Shown here piece by piece: positions 15,937-26,093 of a stretch of 42,595 nucleotides of DNA (position 1 is the first letter of the stretch; each line of letters opens with the position of its first letter). Below the pieces are notes generated by a model. The model had not been told where the DNA came from and did not search any database. It was given only the letters and a program-made list of their open reading frames with translations. Source of the stretch: Caldilineaceae bacterium (GTDB lineage: Bacteria > Chloroflexota > Anaerolineae > Caldilineales > Caldilineaceae); contig JALSIX010000069.1 of NCBI GenBank assembly GCA_026989655.1, forward strand, positions 1 through 42,595, read 5' to 3'. Both the position numbers and the translations under genes were made by a program.

Positions 15937-16292
15937 TGGCGTCGGAAGCGTTCCCGAGTCGCGGAGATGGTGGACTCGGCCCCCACAACGACGGTGGCTT
16001 CTGTCCAGTGCCCTCGCAGCCGATCGGTTGGGTGAGCTGGGCCCCTTCGGTGACCGCCTCTGGGCCCGGACCCGAACCGGGGCTGCACATCTCCTCCCCT
16101 CGGCCCAGGGACCGCCGTGGCGGCACGGGGTCCGGCGTGTGGCGAGAGCGCGACCGGGCGCTTCTCCTGGGCGGCCCGCCCCTCTCGGGCCGTTCGGCAT
16201 CGCGCTGCACCGCCGAACCTGGATCCAGTGTACCGAGTGGCATCCCTGTTCAGCCGGAGTATCCACCCATCAACACCCCACAGGAGGTGCGT

Positions 16293-18902
16293 ATGCGCAG
16301 ACAGACGAAGATCCGCTGGATGGTGCTGGCCTGGGCTGTGATCCTGGCCCTGTTGGTCGCGGCCTGCCAGCCCTCCGAAACCCCTACCCCGGAGCCCGAA
16401 GAGCCGGCAGCGGCCGTGGAGGAGCCCACGGCCACCCCGGTGCCTGAGGAGCCCACCCCCACCCCAGTCCCCGAGGAGCCCACCCCCACCCCTGAGCCCA
16501 TGATGGAGGAGGAAGAGGAAGGGGAGCGCATGGGCGCGTGGGTGGACCAGGTGGTCTTCACCATCCAGCCCGAGGCCAACGCGGCGGTGGCCCAGCTCCA
16601 GGCCGGGGATATCGACATCTACGGGGCTCCTGCCATCAACGATCCGGAGCTCTTCCCCCGGGTGCGGGACGACGAGAACCTGACCTACTTCCAGTCCTTC
16701 GGCTCGTACAACGAGCTGACCATGAACCCCGCGGAGTTCACCGACGGCCGCCTGAATCCCTTCACCAACCCCCGGATCCGGGAGGCCATGAACTGGCTCA
16801 TCGACCGGAACTACGTGGCCCAGGAGATCTACGGCGGCCTGGCCGTGCCCAAGTTCGAGCCCATCACCTCCGCGTTCCCCGACTACGCCCGCTACGTGGA
16901 CAAGGTCCGGGAGATCGAGGCCAAGTACGCCTACGACCTGGAGAAGGCCCGGGAGGTGATCACGGCCGAGATGGAGGCCATGGGCGCGGAGATGGTGGAC
17001 GGGGTGTGGAGCTACAACGGGGAGCCCATCACCCTGGTCTTCCTCATCCGGGTGGAGGATCGCCGGCGCATGATCGGCGACTACATCTCCAACCAGTTGG
17101 AGGAGCTGGGCTTCCAGGTGGATCGGCAGTACAAGACCAGCTCCGAGGCCGCGGCCCTGTGGATCCGCTCGGACCCGGCTGAGGGCGGCTGGCACCTCTA
17201 CACCGGCGGCTGGATCACCACCGCGGTGAGCCGAGACCAGGGCGGCAACTTCAGCTTCTTCTACACGCCTCGCGGCCTGGGCGTGCCCCTGTGGCAGGCC
17301 TACACCCCGGACGAGGAGTTCGACCAGGTGAGCCTCCGCCTGGAGAACAACGACTTCGCCACCCTGGAGGAGCGGGATGAGCTCTTCCGCCGGGCCCTGG
17401 AGCTGGCGCCCCAGAACGCCTTCCGGGTCTGGATCGTGGACACGGTGGGCTTTACCCCGGCCGCCGCGGGCCTGCAGGTGGCCTACGACCTGGCCGGTGG
17501 CGTGGCAGGCTCCTCCCTGTGGCCCTACACCATCCGCTACGAGGGCCAGGTGGGCGGCACCGTCCGCTGGGCCCAGCAGAACGTCCTGGTGGAGCCCTGG
17601 AACCCCATCGCCGGCTCCAACTGGATCTACGACACGGACGTCCAGCGGGCCACGGGCGAGTTCGCGGTGAACTCCAACCCCTACACGGGGCTGGGCGTGC
17701 CCAACCGCATCGAGCGGGCCGAGGTGGTGGCCCAGACCGGCACCCCCATGGGCAAGACCCTGGACTGGGTGACCCTGGAGTTCCAGGACGAGATCGTGGT
17801 GCCCGAGGACGCCTGGGTGGACTGGGACCCGGTGGAGCAGCGCTTCATCACCGCGGCCGAGAAGTACACGGAGACCGTCACCGCCAAGACCAAGGTCACG
17901 GTCTACTACCCCGCGGACCTGTACGAGAAGGTGAAGTGGCAGGACGGCAGCCCCTTCTCCGTGGCCGACGTGGTCATGGGCATGATCCTGACCTTTGACC
18001 GGGGCAAGGAGGAGAGCGCCATCTTCGATGAGTCCGCCAAGCCCAGCCTGGACTCCTTCCTGAGCCACTTCAAGGGCGTGCGCATCGTCTCCACCGACCC
18101 GCTGGTCATCGAGACCTACGACGATGCCTTCGCGCTGGACGCGGAGAACACGGTGACCGCCTGGTGGCCCTACTACGACCAGGGCCAGGCCGGCTGGCAC
18201 GCGCTGGTGCCCGGCATCCTGGCCGAGGAGAACCAGGAGCTGGCCTTCTCCTCGGACAAGGCCGACGCCCTGGAGGTGGAGTGGATGAGCTACGTGGCCG
18301 GGCCCAGCCTGGAGATCCTCCAGAAGTACCTGGACCAGGCCATGGCCGAGGGCTACATCCCCTACGCCAACACCCTGGGCCAGTTCATCACCCCGGAGGA
18401 GGCCGCGGCCCGCTACCAGAACCTGGCCGACTTCTTCGCGGAGTGGGGCCACTTCTGGGTGGGCACCGGGCCCTTCATCCTGGATGACGTCTCGCCGGTG
18501 GAGGGCACCGTGACCATCGTCCGGAACCCGGACTACCCGGATCCCGCCACCAAGTGGGCCGGCTTCGGCGAGCCCAAGCTGGCCGATGTGGAGGTGGACG
18601 GTCCGGGCCAGGTGGTGGCCGGCCAGGAGGTGGTCTTCGACGTCTTCGTCACCTTCAAGGATGCCCCCTATCCGGCCGCGGAGATCAGCGCGGTGAAGTA
18701 CCTGGTCTTCGACGCCACGGGCACCCTGGTGGCCACGGGGACGGCCGAGGCCATCGCGGACGGCGAGTACATGGTCACCCTGGGCGGTGACGTCACCGAG
18801 CAGATGGAGGCCGGCGCGGCCAAGATCGAGGTGGCGGTCACCTCCACGGTGGTCAGCATCCCGCGCTTCAGCACCTTCGAGTTCGTGGTGGTGGCCCCCT
18901 AA
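16293..18902 (+). CDS. Circularly permuted SBP family 5 lipoprotein with Ig-like tail (system 2 receptor)
   Basis: An 869-residue extracytoplasmic receptor. A lipoprotein signal ends LVAACQ, then a Pro/Thr/Glu linker to about residue 78. The conserved blocks of the family then appear out of order. Residues ~83-415 hold what is normally the second part (VDQVVFTIQP, LQAGDIDIY, IREAMNWLIDR, NQLEELGFQVDR). Residues ~421-750 hold what is normally first (GGTVRW, VKWQDGSPFSVADVV, GTGPF near 724, RNPDYP near 744). Residues ~760-869 are a beta-rich Ig-like domain. AGGAGGTGCGT fixes the start at 16293. It is followed by a strong stem-loop and then permease and ATPase genes. Peptide or oligosaccharide uptake is likely; substrate is unknown. 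Confidence 0.88.
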   Translation: MRRQTKIRWMVLAWAVILALLVAACQPSETPTPEPEEPAAAVEEPTATPVPEEPTPTPVPEEPTPTPEPMMEEEEEGERMGAWVDQVVFTIQPEANAAVAQLQAGDIDIYGAPAINDPELFPRVRDDENLTYFQSFGSYNELTMNPAEFTDGRLNPFTNPRIREAMNWLIDRNYVAQEIYGGLAVPKFEPITSAFPDYARYVDKVREIEAKYAYDLEKAREVITAEMEAMGAEMVDGVWSYNGEPITLVFLIRVEDRRRMIGDYISNQLEELGFQVDRQYKTSSEAAALWIRSDPAEGGWHLYTGGWITTAVSRDQGGNFSFFYTPRGLGVPLWQAYTPDEEFDQVSLRLENNDFATLEERDELFRRALELAPQNAFRVWIVDTVGFTPAAAGLQVAYDLAGGVAGSSLWPYTIRYEGQVGGTVRWAQQNVLVEPWNPIAGSNWIYDTDVQRATGEFAVNSNPYTGLGVPNRIERAEVVAQTGTPMGKTLDWVTLEFQDEIVVPEDAWVDWDPVEQRFITAAEKYTETVTAKTKVTVYYPADLYEKVKWQDGSPFSVADVVMGMILTFDRGKEESAIFDESAKPSLDSFLSHFKGVRIVSTDPLVIETYDDAFALDAENTVTAWWPYYDQGQAGWHALVPGILAEENQELAFSSDKADALEVEWMSYVAGPSLEILQKYLDQAMAEGYIPYANTLGQFITPEEAAARYQNLADFFAEWGHFWVGTGPFILDDVSPVEGTVTIVRNPDYPDPATKWAGFGEPKLADVEVDGPGQVVAGQEVVFDVFVTFKDAPYPAAEISAVKYLVFDATGTLVATGTAEAIADGEYMVTLGGDVTEQMEAGAAKIEVAVTSTVVSIPRFSTFEFVVVAP

Positions 18903-18923
18903 CGCCTCCCCCATGTGCGTTCA

Positions 18924-18955
18924 GCTCGGTGGCCCCGACCTCGGGGCCACCGAGC
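18924..18955 (+). terminator. Stem-loop between receptor and permease genes (system 2)
   Basis: A perfect 13-bp inverted repeat (18924-18936 with 18943-18955) with a 6-nt loop, followed by GTCTTTCTTC. It resembles an intrinsic terminator but lies inside the operon, so partial read-through is expected. Confidence 0.7.
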
Positions 18956-18979
18956 GTCTTTCTTCACGGAAACGACCTC

Positions 18980-20116
18980 ATGGCACAGAGTACGGCAGCC
19001 CTGGAGACCCCCTCGGCAGAGACCGCCGGCGGCACCACCAGCACCCTGGCCCGCGTCACCAAGTACACCCTGGTCCGCGGTGTGACCCTCTTCATCACCG
19101 TGATGATCGGGGTCTACCTGACCGTGCTCATCGCGAACATGGGCGGCTACGTGGACGAGATCCGCCGGGGCGAGATCCGGGAACGGGTCTCCATCGCGGT
19201 GATGAACGACCCCGCCCTGCGCAACCTGCCGGGGGAGGAGAAACGCAAGCTCATCGAGGAGCGGATCCGGCTGGAGGAGAAGCGGCTGGGCCTGGATCAG
19301 CCCTTTCTGGTCCGGAGCTTTCGGTTTCTGCGCAACGCCATCACCCTGCAGCTGGGCCGGGCCCAGTACATGACCAGCGACAGCGGCTCCCGGCAGGTCC
19401 GCCTCATCATCCTGGAGCGCCTGCCTCCGACCCTGTTGCTCTTCGGCACCTCGAACTTATTGCTCTTCTTCATCAGCCTGGCCGTGGCCCTGAACCTCTC
19501 CCGGCGATACGGCAGCCTGTTGGACCGGATCTTCGTGGCCCTCTCGCCCACCTCCGCGGCGCCAGGATGGTTCTACGGCATCTTCCTCATCCTCATCTTC
19601 GCGGCCCTGCTCCGCTGGTTGCCCTTCGGCGGCATGGTGGACGCCCCGCCCCCGGAGGCCCCCCTGGACTACGGCCGCAGCGTCCTGGAGCACATGGTGC
19701 TGCCGGTCTTCGCCATCCTGCTCAGCGCCATCTTCGTCAGCGTCTACAGTTGGCGCACCTTCTTCCTCATCTACTCCAGCGAGGACTACGTGGAGATGGC
19801 TCGGGCCAAAGGGCTTCCCGATCGGCTCATCGAGCGGCGTTACATCCTGCGCCCCACCCTGCCCACCATCATCACCAGCTTCGCCCTGACCCTCATCACC
19901 CTGTGGACCGGGGCCCCCATCTTCGAGACGGTGTTCAACTGGCCCGGCCTGGGGCGGACCCTCTTCCAGGCCATTGGCCTCTTCGACACGGCCGTCATCG
20001 TGGGCTCTACGGTGATCTTCGCCTACCTCCTGGCCGTCACCGTCTTCCTCCTGGACATCATCTACGCCCTGGTGGATCCTCGGGTCCGCATCGAGGGCTC
20101 CGGAGGTGGCTCCTGA
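18980..20116 (+). CDS. ABC transporter permease, DppB type (system 2)
   Basis: A 378-residue membrane subunit, longer than the usual 310-330. A Ser/Thr-rich N-terminal tail precedes the first helix (about 35-53). The extracytoplasmic stretch between helices 1 and 2 is enlarged and highly charged (about residues 55-105, with EEKRKLIEERIRLEEKRLGL). The EAA loop reads YVEMARAKGLPDRLIERRYILRPTLPTI and the protein ends YALVDPRVRIEGSGGGS. The ATG at 18980 has only a weak ribosome site. The TGA overlaps the next ATG by one base, so translation of the two permeases is coupled. The enlarged loop may suit the unusual receptor of this system. Confidence 0.88.
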   Translation: MAQSTAALETPSAETAGGTTSTLARVTKYTLVRGVTLFITVMIGVYLTVLIANMGGYVDEIRRGEIRERVSIAVMNDPALRNLPGEEKRKLIEERIRLEEKRLGLDQPFLVRSFRFLRNAITLQLGRAQYMTSDSGSRQVRLIILERLPPTLLLFGTSNLLLFFISLAVALNLSRRYGSLLDRIFVALSPTSAAPGWFYGIFLILIFAALLRWLPFGGMVDAPPPEAPLDYGRSVLEHMVLPVFAILLSAIFVSVYSWRTFFLIYSSEDYVEMARAKGLPDRLIERRYILRPTLPTIITSFALTLITLWTGAPIFETVFNWPGLGRTLFQAIGLFDTAVIVGSTVIFAYLLAVTVFLLDIIYALVDPRVRIEGSGGGS

Positions 20117-21474
20117 TGGGCACCACACTGAAGGACACCCTGCGCGAGCTCCGCAAATATCCCTCGGCCCTGGCCGGCCTGTCCGTGATCCTGGCCCTGG
20201 TGGTCTTCTCGGCCTACACCCTGATCACCATCCCCTACCAGGAGGCCATCACCCTGTGGCGAGGCGGCGCGGAGATCTGGTACCGCCTGCCCCGCAACGC
20301 CCCGCCGGCCTGGATCAACCGCTTCCGCAGCGAGAAGCTGCCCGATACCCTGATCCTGCACTCGGCCGAGGGCGGCGCGGAGAAGGCCACCCAGCCCATG
20401 TCCTCGGGCCAGATCATGATCGATCTGACCTACACCTTCGACTTCACCGCGGACGACTTCCCCCGGGCCCTGGCCCTCTACTTCTCCCCGGTATACCAGG
20501 AGAAGGCCCCCTTCGTCTCCATCACCTGGACCACCCCGGACGGTCGGGAGCTCCGGATCGGGGACTTCGCGGTCACCCGGGGCACGGTCTTCCGCTTCGA
20601 GCAGGACGAGCGGCTCCAACGGCGCCTGCGTCGGCAGGTGGGGGACTACCCGGCCCACGTGGCCCTCTTCATGCAGCCCGAGAGCGATCCCCCCGTCCCC
20701 CTCAAGGGTACCTACACCCTGAAGATCAGCACCGTGGCCTTCGAGGAGGGCTCGGACCTGGACGCGGAGTTCATCTCCTACGGCCAGGTCTACGGCATCG
20801 CGGGCACGGACCACCTGCGCCGAGACCTGAAGATCGCGCTCATGTGGGGGGCGCCGGTGGCCCTGGCCTTCGGCCTGCTGGCCGCGCTGGGCACCACGGT
20901 GACCACCATGGTCATCGCGGCCTTCGGCGTCTGGTACAGCGGCTGGGTGGACGACCTGATCCAGCGGGTCACCGAGGTGAACCTGATGCTGCCCCTGCTG
21001 CCCATCCTGATCATGGTGGGCACCTTCTACTCCCGCAGCATCTGGATCATGTTGGGCGTCACCATCCTGCTCAGCATCTTCGGGGGCAGCATCAAGACCT
21101 ACCGGGCCATCTTCATGCAGACCCGGGAGTCTCCCTACATCGAGGCCGCCCAGGCCTACGGCGCGGGCGACGTCCGCATCGTCCTGCGCTACCTGGTCCC
21201 CCGGATCATCCCGGTCATCATCCCCCAACTGGTGACCCTGATCCCGACCTACGTCTTCCTGGAGGCCTCCCTGGCCGTCCTGGGCCTGGGCGACCCGGTG
21301 TTGCCCACCTGGGGCAAGGTGATCCAGGACGCCCAGAGCAACGGTGCCCTGTACAAAGGGCTCTACTACTGGGTCCTGGAGCCCGCGGGGCTGTTGATGC
21401 TCACGGGCCTGGGCTTTGCCATGGTGGGGTTCGCGCTGGATCGGATCTTCAACCCCCGACTGCGGGGACTGTAG
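20116..21474 (+). CDS. ABC transporter permease, DppC type with large extracytoplasmic insert (system 2)
   Basis: A 452-residue permease, about 150 residues longer than typical DppC. The first helix spans about residues 18-40. Residues ~45-230 form a soluble, beta-rich insert (with LTYTFDF, FVSITWTTPDGREL, GTYTLKISTVAF) placed before a relic of the family GTD-GRD block, here GTDHLRRDL. The transmembrane core follows, with EAA loop YIEAAQAYGAGDVRIVLRYLVPRIIP and a FNPRLRGL end. Translation is coupled to the preceding gene. The insert probably contacts the oversized receptor; that is inference from co-occurrence. After the stop there are 234 bases with no clear gene or promoter before the ATPase genes. 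Confidence 0.85.
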   Translation: MGTTLKDTLRELRKYPSALAGLSVILALVVFSAYTLITIPYQEAITLWRGGAEIWYRLPRNAPPAWINRFRSEKLPDTLILHSAEGGAEKATQPMSSGQIMIDLTYTFDFTADDFPRALALYFSPVYQEKAPFVSITWTTPDGRELRIGDFAVTRGTVFRFEQDERLQRRLRRQVGDYPAHVALFMQPESDPPVPLKGTYTLKISTVAFEEGSDLDAEFISYGQVYGIAGTDHLRRDLKIALMWGAPVALAFGLLAALGTTVTTMVIAAFGVWYSGWVDDLIQRVTEVNLMLPLLPILIMVGTFYSRSIWIMLGVTILLSIFGGSIKTYRAIFMQTRESPYIEAAQAYGAGDVRIVLRYLVPRIIPVIIPQLVTLIPTYVFLEASLAVLGLGDPVLPTWGKVIQDAQSNGALYKGLYYWVLEPAGLLMLTGLGFAMVGFALDRIFNPRLRGL

Positions 21475-21708
21475 CCCAAGGGGCCAGAGGCCCACAGATC
21501 CACCGAGAAGATCGACCGAACGGAGAGAGCGAAGGAGCGGAGACCGAGATCGGAGGGAAGCGGCGCACAGGCCCGGGTCGGCCCCGGATCGGACGGACCG
21601 CAGAGCGGGTTCGTCTCGGGGGGCCGTTCCCGGGGCCGGCAGAGGGCGGCACCCCTGCCCCCGGTGTCCGGTCCCCCGAGAACGCGATGGGAGCACGGAA
21701 ACACGTCC

Positions 21709-22763
<1,055 letters not shown>

Positions 22764-22767
<4 letters not shown>

Positions 22768-23807
22768 CCACCACCGCACCCCAGACCGACATTGCAACCC
22801 AGTCCCCGGCCGCCCCCGCGGACGGCGGCCAGCCGCTGCTCTCGGTCCAGGACGTCCACACTTGGTTCGAGCTGCGCAAGTGGGGCTTCGGCCATGCCGG
22901 CTACGTCCGTGCCGTGGACGGCGTGAGCTTCGACCTGGAGGCCGGCCACACCATTGCCATCGTGGGCGAGAGCGGCTGTGGCAAGTCCAGCCTGATGAAG
23001 ACCATCCTGGGGCTCCATCGCCCCATCAAGGGCGACGTGGTCTTCCAGGGGCGCAGCCTGAGCGGCCTGGACCGCGGGGGCCGGCGCTGGTACCATTCCC
23101 AGGTGGGCTACGTCCAGCAGGACCCCTTCGGCGCGTTGCCTCCCTTCATGCCGGTCAAGCGGATCCTGGAGGAGCCCCTGATCGTCAACGGGGTGCGGGA
23201 GCGGGCCGAGCGGGAGCGCCGTGTTCGGGAGGTGATGGAGGAGGTGCGTCTGTTGCCCGTGGGGGATTTCCTGAACAAGTTCCCCCACCAGCTCAGCGGC
23301 GGCCAGCAGCAGCGGGTGGTCATCGCCCGGGCCATGATCCTGCGCCCCAAGCTCATCGTGGCCGACGAGCCGGTCTCCATGTTGGATGCCTCGGTGCGGG
23401 TGGAGATCCTGCGGCTGATGGAAGCCCTCCAGGAGGCCCATCGGATCGCGGTCATCTACATCACCCACGATCTCTCCACCGTCCGCTACTTCTCCCAGCG
23501 GATCTTCGTCATGTACGCGGGCAACCTGGTGGAACAGGCCGAGGTGGACGAGCTGCTGTCCAACCCTCAGCACCCCTACACCCAGGCCCTGCTGGCCGCG
23601 ATCCCCGATCCCGAGCCGGAGAACGCGCACATCTACCGGGATGTGCCCCCCGGCGAGCCGCCCAGCCTGGTCAATCCGCCTCGCGGATGCCGTTTCCACC
23701 CCCGTTGCCCCCATTTCATGCCCGGCGTGTGCGACGTGGAGATGCCACCGGACTTCGAGACGCGGCCGGGCCACAAGGTGAAGTGCTGGCTGTACCAGGA
23801 GGAGTGA
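22764..23807 (+). CDS. ABC transporter ATP-binding protein, OppF/DppF type
   Basis: A 347-residue partner ATPase. Walker A is GESGCGKS (68-75), signature LSGGQQQR, Walker B LIVADEPVSMLD, and switch YITHDLS. The C-terminal tail again carries CRFHPRCP and KCW cysteines. The motif VSMLD replaces the common TSALD, a known variation in this subfamily. The ATG overlaps the oppD-like stop (ATGA), and the ribosome site for the following small gene lies in its last codons. The two ATPases would form the heterodimer under the permease pair at 18980-21474, and could also serve systems 1 and 3. Confidence 0.9.
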
Positions 23808-23809
23808 CC

Positions 23810-24043
23810 ATGCTCCACATCCACCCCGTCCGCTGGATGGTGGTCGGGGGCACCATGATGGCCTTCGGGGCTGCCGGGCCCTTTCTCATGGTGATCCAGG
23901 TGCTGGAACCCACGTTCCTGCTGGTCTTCGCCAGCTTTGCCGCGTCCACCGGCGGCTTTCTGGTGGGCATGGTGGGCCTGGCCAGCTACGGCGTCCAGCG
24001 GCGACCGCCGCCATCGTCAGGGGGCGGGGAACCCTTCCGTTGA
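23810..24043 (+). CDS. Small two-helix membrane protein, unknown
   Basis: A 77-residue hydrophobic protein. Two membrane helices are predicted (about residues 10-29 and 35-58) with a short loop, and the tail is Arg/Pro/Gly-rich. GGAGGAG in the end of the preceding ATPase gene is a strong ribosome site and the ATG follows that stop by two bases, so it is a real, cotranscribed gene. Small proteins of this shape often end transport operons in Chloroflexota, but I do not recognise a family. Its stop codon lies inside the -35 box of the next promoter. Confidence 0.65.
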   Translation: MLHIHPVRWMVVGGTMMAFGAAGPFLMVIQVLEPTFLLVFASFAASTGGFLVGMVGLASYGVQRRPPPSSGGGEPFR

Positions 24044-24068
24044 CATGATCTTCGGCCTGTGTTAACCT
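24040..24068 (+). promoter_or_regulatory. Probable promoter for ABC system 3
   Basis: TTGACA (24040-24045) is perfect; TAACCT (24063-24068) is a weak -10 at 17-bp spacing. The -35 overlaps the stop codon of the upstream small gene. The leader would be about 160 nt. Confidence 0.5.
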
Positions 24069-24235
24069 GGGCTCGCACCACGGGGGGCCGTGGGGATCGG
24101 GCCTTCCCGTGTCGCTGCTGTGCTGCATCCCTCGCAGCCTCCGGACTGCCCGCGCGTTCGGCGATCGTCTCTCGGTTCCACTCTCTCCTTCCGGCATCTG
24201 CCCGGGAACCACCTCATCCAAAAGGAGGCGAATGT

Positions 24236-25993
24236 ATGTACGCCCATCGCTTCACACCGTTGGCCGTCCTGACGATCCTGGTGGTGGTGCTGGCGGCCTG
24301 TGTCCAACCCACGCCCATCGTCGAAACCGTCCGGGAGACCGTGGTGGTGACCCAGGAGGTGGAGAAGGTGGTGGTGGTCACCCCAACCCCGGTCCCGCCC
24401 AAGAGGGGCGGTGTGTGGGTGGAGGGAAGCAGCGCGGATGCCTCCATCCTGAACCCCATCCTGGCGTCGGATTCGGCCAGCTTCGACGTGCTCAGCTGGT
24501 TCTACCCCAGCCTCATCGGCCAGGATCCCTTCAGCGGTGCCGTGGTGCCCACGGAGATGGCCGAGCGTTGGGAGGTCTCCGAGGATGGGCTGGTGTGGAC
24601 CTTCTACCTCCGTGACGGGGTCCAGTGGAGCGATGGCACTCCGGTCACGGCCCAGGACTTCAAGTTCACCTACGATGCCATCGCCAGCGATCTGGTGGAG
24701 ACCCCTCGGAAGTCCAACGTGGAGCTCATCGAGAGCATCGAGATCCCGGATGACCGGACGGTGGTGGTCACCTTCAAGTCCGTCAAGTGCGATGGCCTCA
24801 CGGATCTGGGCCTGGGCTGGCTGCCCCGACACAAGTTCGCGGAGGACTTCAGCGACATCATGACCAGCCCGGAGAACGAGGCCCCCAGCGTCAGCGCCGG
24901 CCCCTTCGTCTTCAAGGAGTGGGTCCGGGACGACCGCGCGACGGTGGTGCGCAACGAGACCTACTGGAAGGGGGCGCCCTTCATGGACGGCTGGATCTAC
25001 AAGATCGTGCCGGACCCAGGCGCCCGGCTGGCCCAGCTCCAGACCGGCGAACTGGACATGATCGGCCTCCAGCCGGAACAGCTCACCACCGTGGAGCTGG
25101 ACCCGAACCTGAACATCTACAAGTTCAAGGACGACGGCTACAGCTACATCGCCCTGAACATGGGCAACCCGGAGAACCCCATGCCCGGCCGGGACGAGGA
25201 GGGGAACATCGTCGAGCAGGATCCCCACCCCATCCTGAGCGACAAGCTGGTCCGCCAGGCCATCGCCCACGCGCTGGACTACGACACCATCATCAGCAAG
25301 GTCTACCTGGGCCAGGGCTACCGGATGGCCTCCAACGTGCTGCCCGCGGTGGAATGGGCCTATGACCCCACGGTCCCCTTCTACCCCTACGAGCCCGAGA
25401 CGGCCCAGGCCCTGCTGGACGAGGCCGGATGGACCGACAGCGACGGCGACGGCGTCCGGGAGTGCAACGGCTGTGCCACCGCGGAGGAGGGCACCCCCCT
25501 GGAGCTCACCCTGATCACCAATGCGGGCAACACCACCCGCGAGGACCTGGGCGCCCTGGTCCAGGACCAGCTCAACGAGATCGGCTTCCAGATCAACTTC
25601 GAGGCCATCGAGTTCGGCACCCTGGTGCAGCAGCTCCTGGGCCAGACCTTCGACATGGTCATCATCGGCTGGACGGGCCTGGGCTCGGACCCCAACGACG
25701 ATGCCTTCTGGCACACCCGCTTCGACACCCCGGGCAGCGGCTTCAACTTCGTCAGCTACAGCAACCCCAAGGTGGACGAGCTGCTGGAGCAGGGCGTCAG
25801 CGTTCCCGGCTGCGCGCCGGAGGATCGGGCCCCCTACTACAAGGAGATCCAGCAGATCATCCACGAGGATGTACCCTACGTCTTCGTCACCGGCACGGTG
25901 GCCAACATCGGCTACAGCAAGAAGTTCAACGGCGTCAACCCGGGCCCCTGGAGCTTCTACTGGAACATCGAGAAGTGGTCTCTGGCTGAGTAG
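24236..25993 (+). CDS. ABC transporter substrate-binding lipoprotein, SBP family 5 (system 3)
   Basis: A 585-residue receptor with the blocks in normal order. The lipoprotein signal ends VLAACV, followed by a short linker with VVVTQEVEKVVVV. Then come ILNPILASD, WSDGTPVTAQDFKFTYDA, GPFVFKEW, LAQLQTGELDMIGL, VRQAIAHALDYD and the DSDGDGVRECNGC loop. That loop carries two cysteines not present in the system 1 receptor. AAAGGAGG seven bases upstream fixes ATG 24236; the nearer ATG at 24232 is in a different frame. A stem-loop separates it from its permease genes, which lack an ATPase partner in the operon. Likely peptide uptake; substrate not determinable. Confidence 0.92.
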   Translation: MYAHRFTPLAVLTILVVVLAACVQPTPIVETVRETVVVTQEVEKVVVVTPTPVPPKRGGVWVEGSSADASILNPILASDSASFDVLSWFYPSLIGQDPFSGAVVPTEMAERWEVSEDGLVWTFYLRDGVQWSDGTPVTAQDFKFTYDAIASDLVETPRKSNVELIESIEIPDDRTVVVTFKSVKCDGLTDLGLGWLPRHKFAEDFSDIMTSPENEAPSVSAGPFVFKEWVRDDRATVVRNETYWKGAPFMDGWIYKIVPDPGARLAQLQTGELDMIGLQPEQLTTVELDPNLNIYKFKDDGYSYIALNMGNPENPMPGRDEEGNIVEQDPHPILSDKLVRQAIAHALDYDTIISKVYLGQGYRMASNVLPAVEWAYDPTVPFYPYEPETAQALLDEAGWTDSDGDGVRECNGCATAEEGTPLELTLITNAGNTTREDLGALVQDQLNEIGFQINFEAIEFGTLVQQLLGQTFDMVIIGWTGLGSDPNDDAFWHTRFDTPGSGFNFVSYSNPKVDELLEQGVSVPGCAPEDRAPYYKEIQQIIHEDVPYVFVTGTVANIGYSKKFNGVNPGPWSFYWNIEKWSLAE

Positions 25994-26034
25994 TCCAGGA
26001 CGATCCCGGCCACCGGACAACCGCTAGCGGATGC

Positions 26035-26064
26035 AGGGGTGGGGCCCAGGCAAGCCCCACCCCT
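26035..26064 (+). terminator. Stem-loop between receptor and permease genes (system 3)
   Basis: A perfect 11-bp inverted repeat (26035-26045 with 26054-26064) with an 8-nt loop, followed by CCTTC. It occupies the same relative place as the hairpins of systems 1 and 2. Confidence 0.6.
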
Positions 26065-26093
26065 CCTTCACCGGCCAAACCATCGGACGGACT

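Larger units (their letters stand above)
15670..16292. other. Divergent control region and long leader
   Basis: These 623 bases separate the minus-strand metal operon from the plus-strand ABC operon. They contain the tandem TTCACAT repeats (15796-15813), the consensus plus-strand promoter (15908-15936), and about 350 nt of leader before the receptor start. No convincing gene or recognised riboswitch was found in the leader. Confidence 0.6.

Noticed and set aside
15943-16292. A metabolite riboswitch in the long leader
   Set aside because: I found no match to cores I know (cobalamin box, TPP, SAM, glycine, c-di-GMP). Only the length is unusual.
15933-18914. A 993-codon open frame on the minus strand antisense to the system 2 receptor
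   Set aside because: Low-information composition, no domain, and it lies wholly opposite a gene with lipoprotein signal, ribosome site and family motifs.
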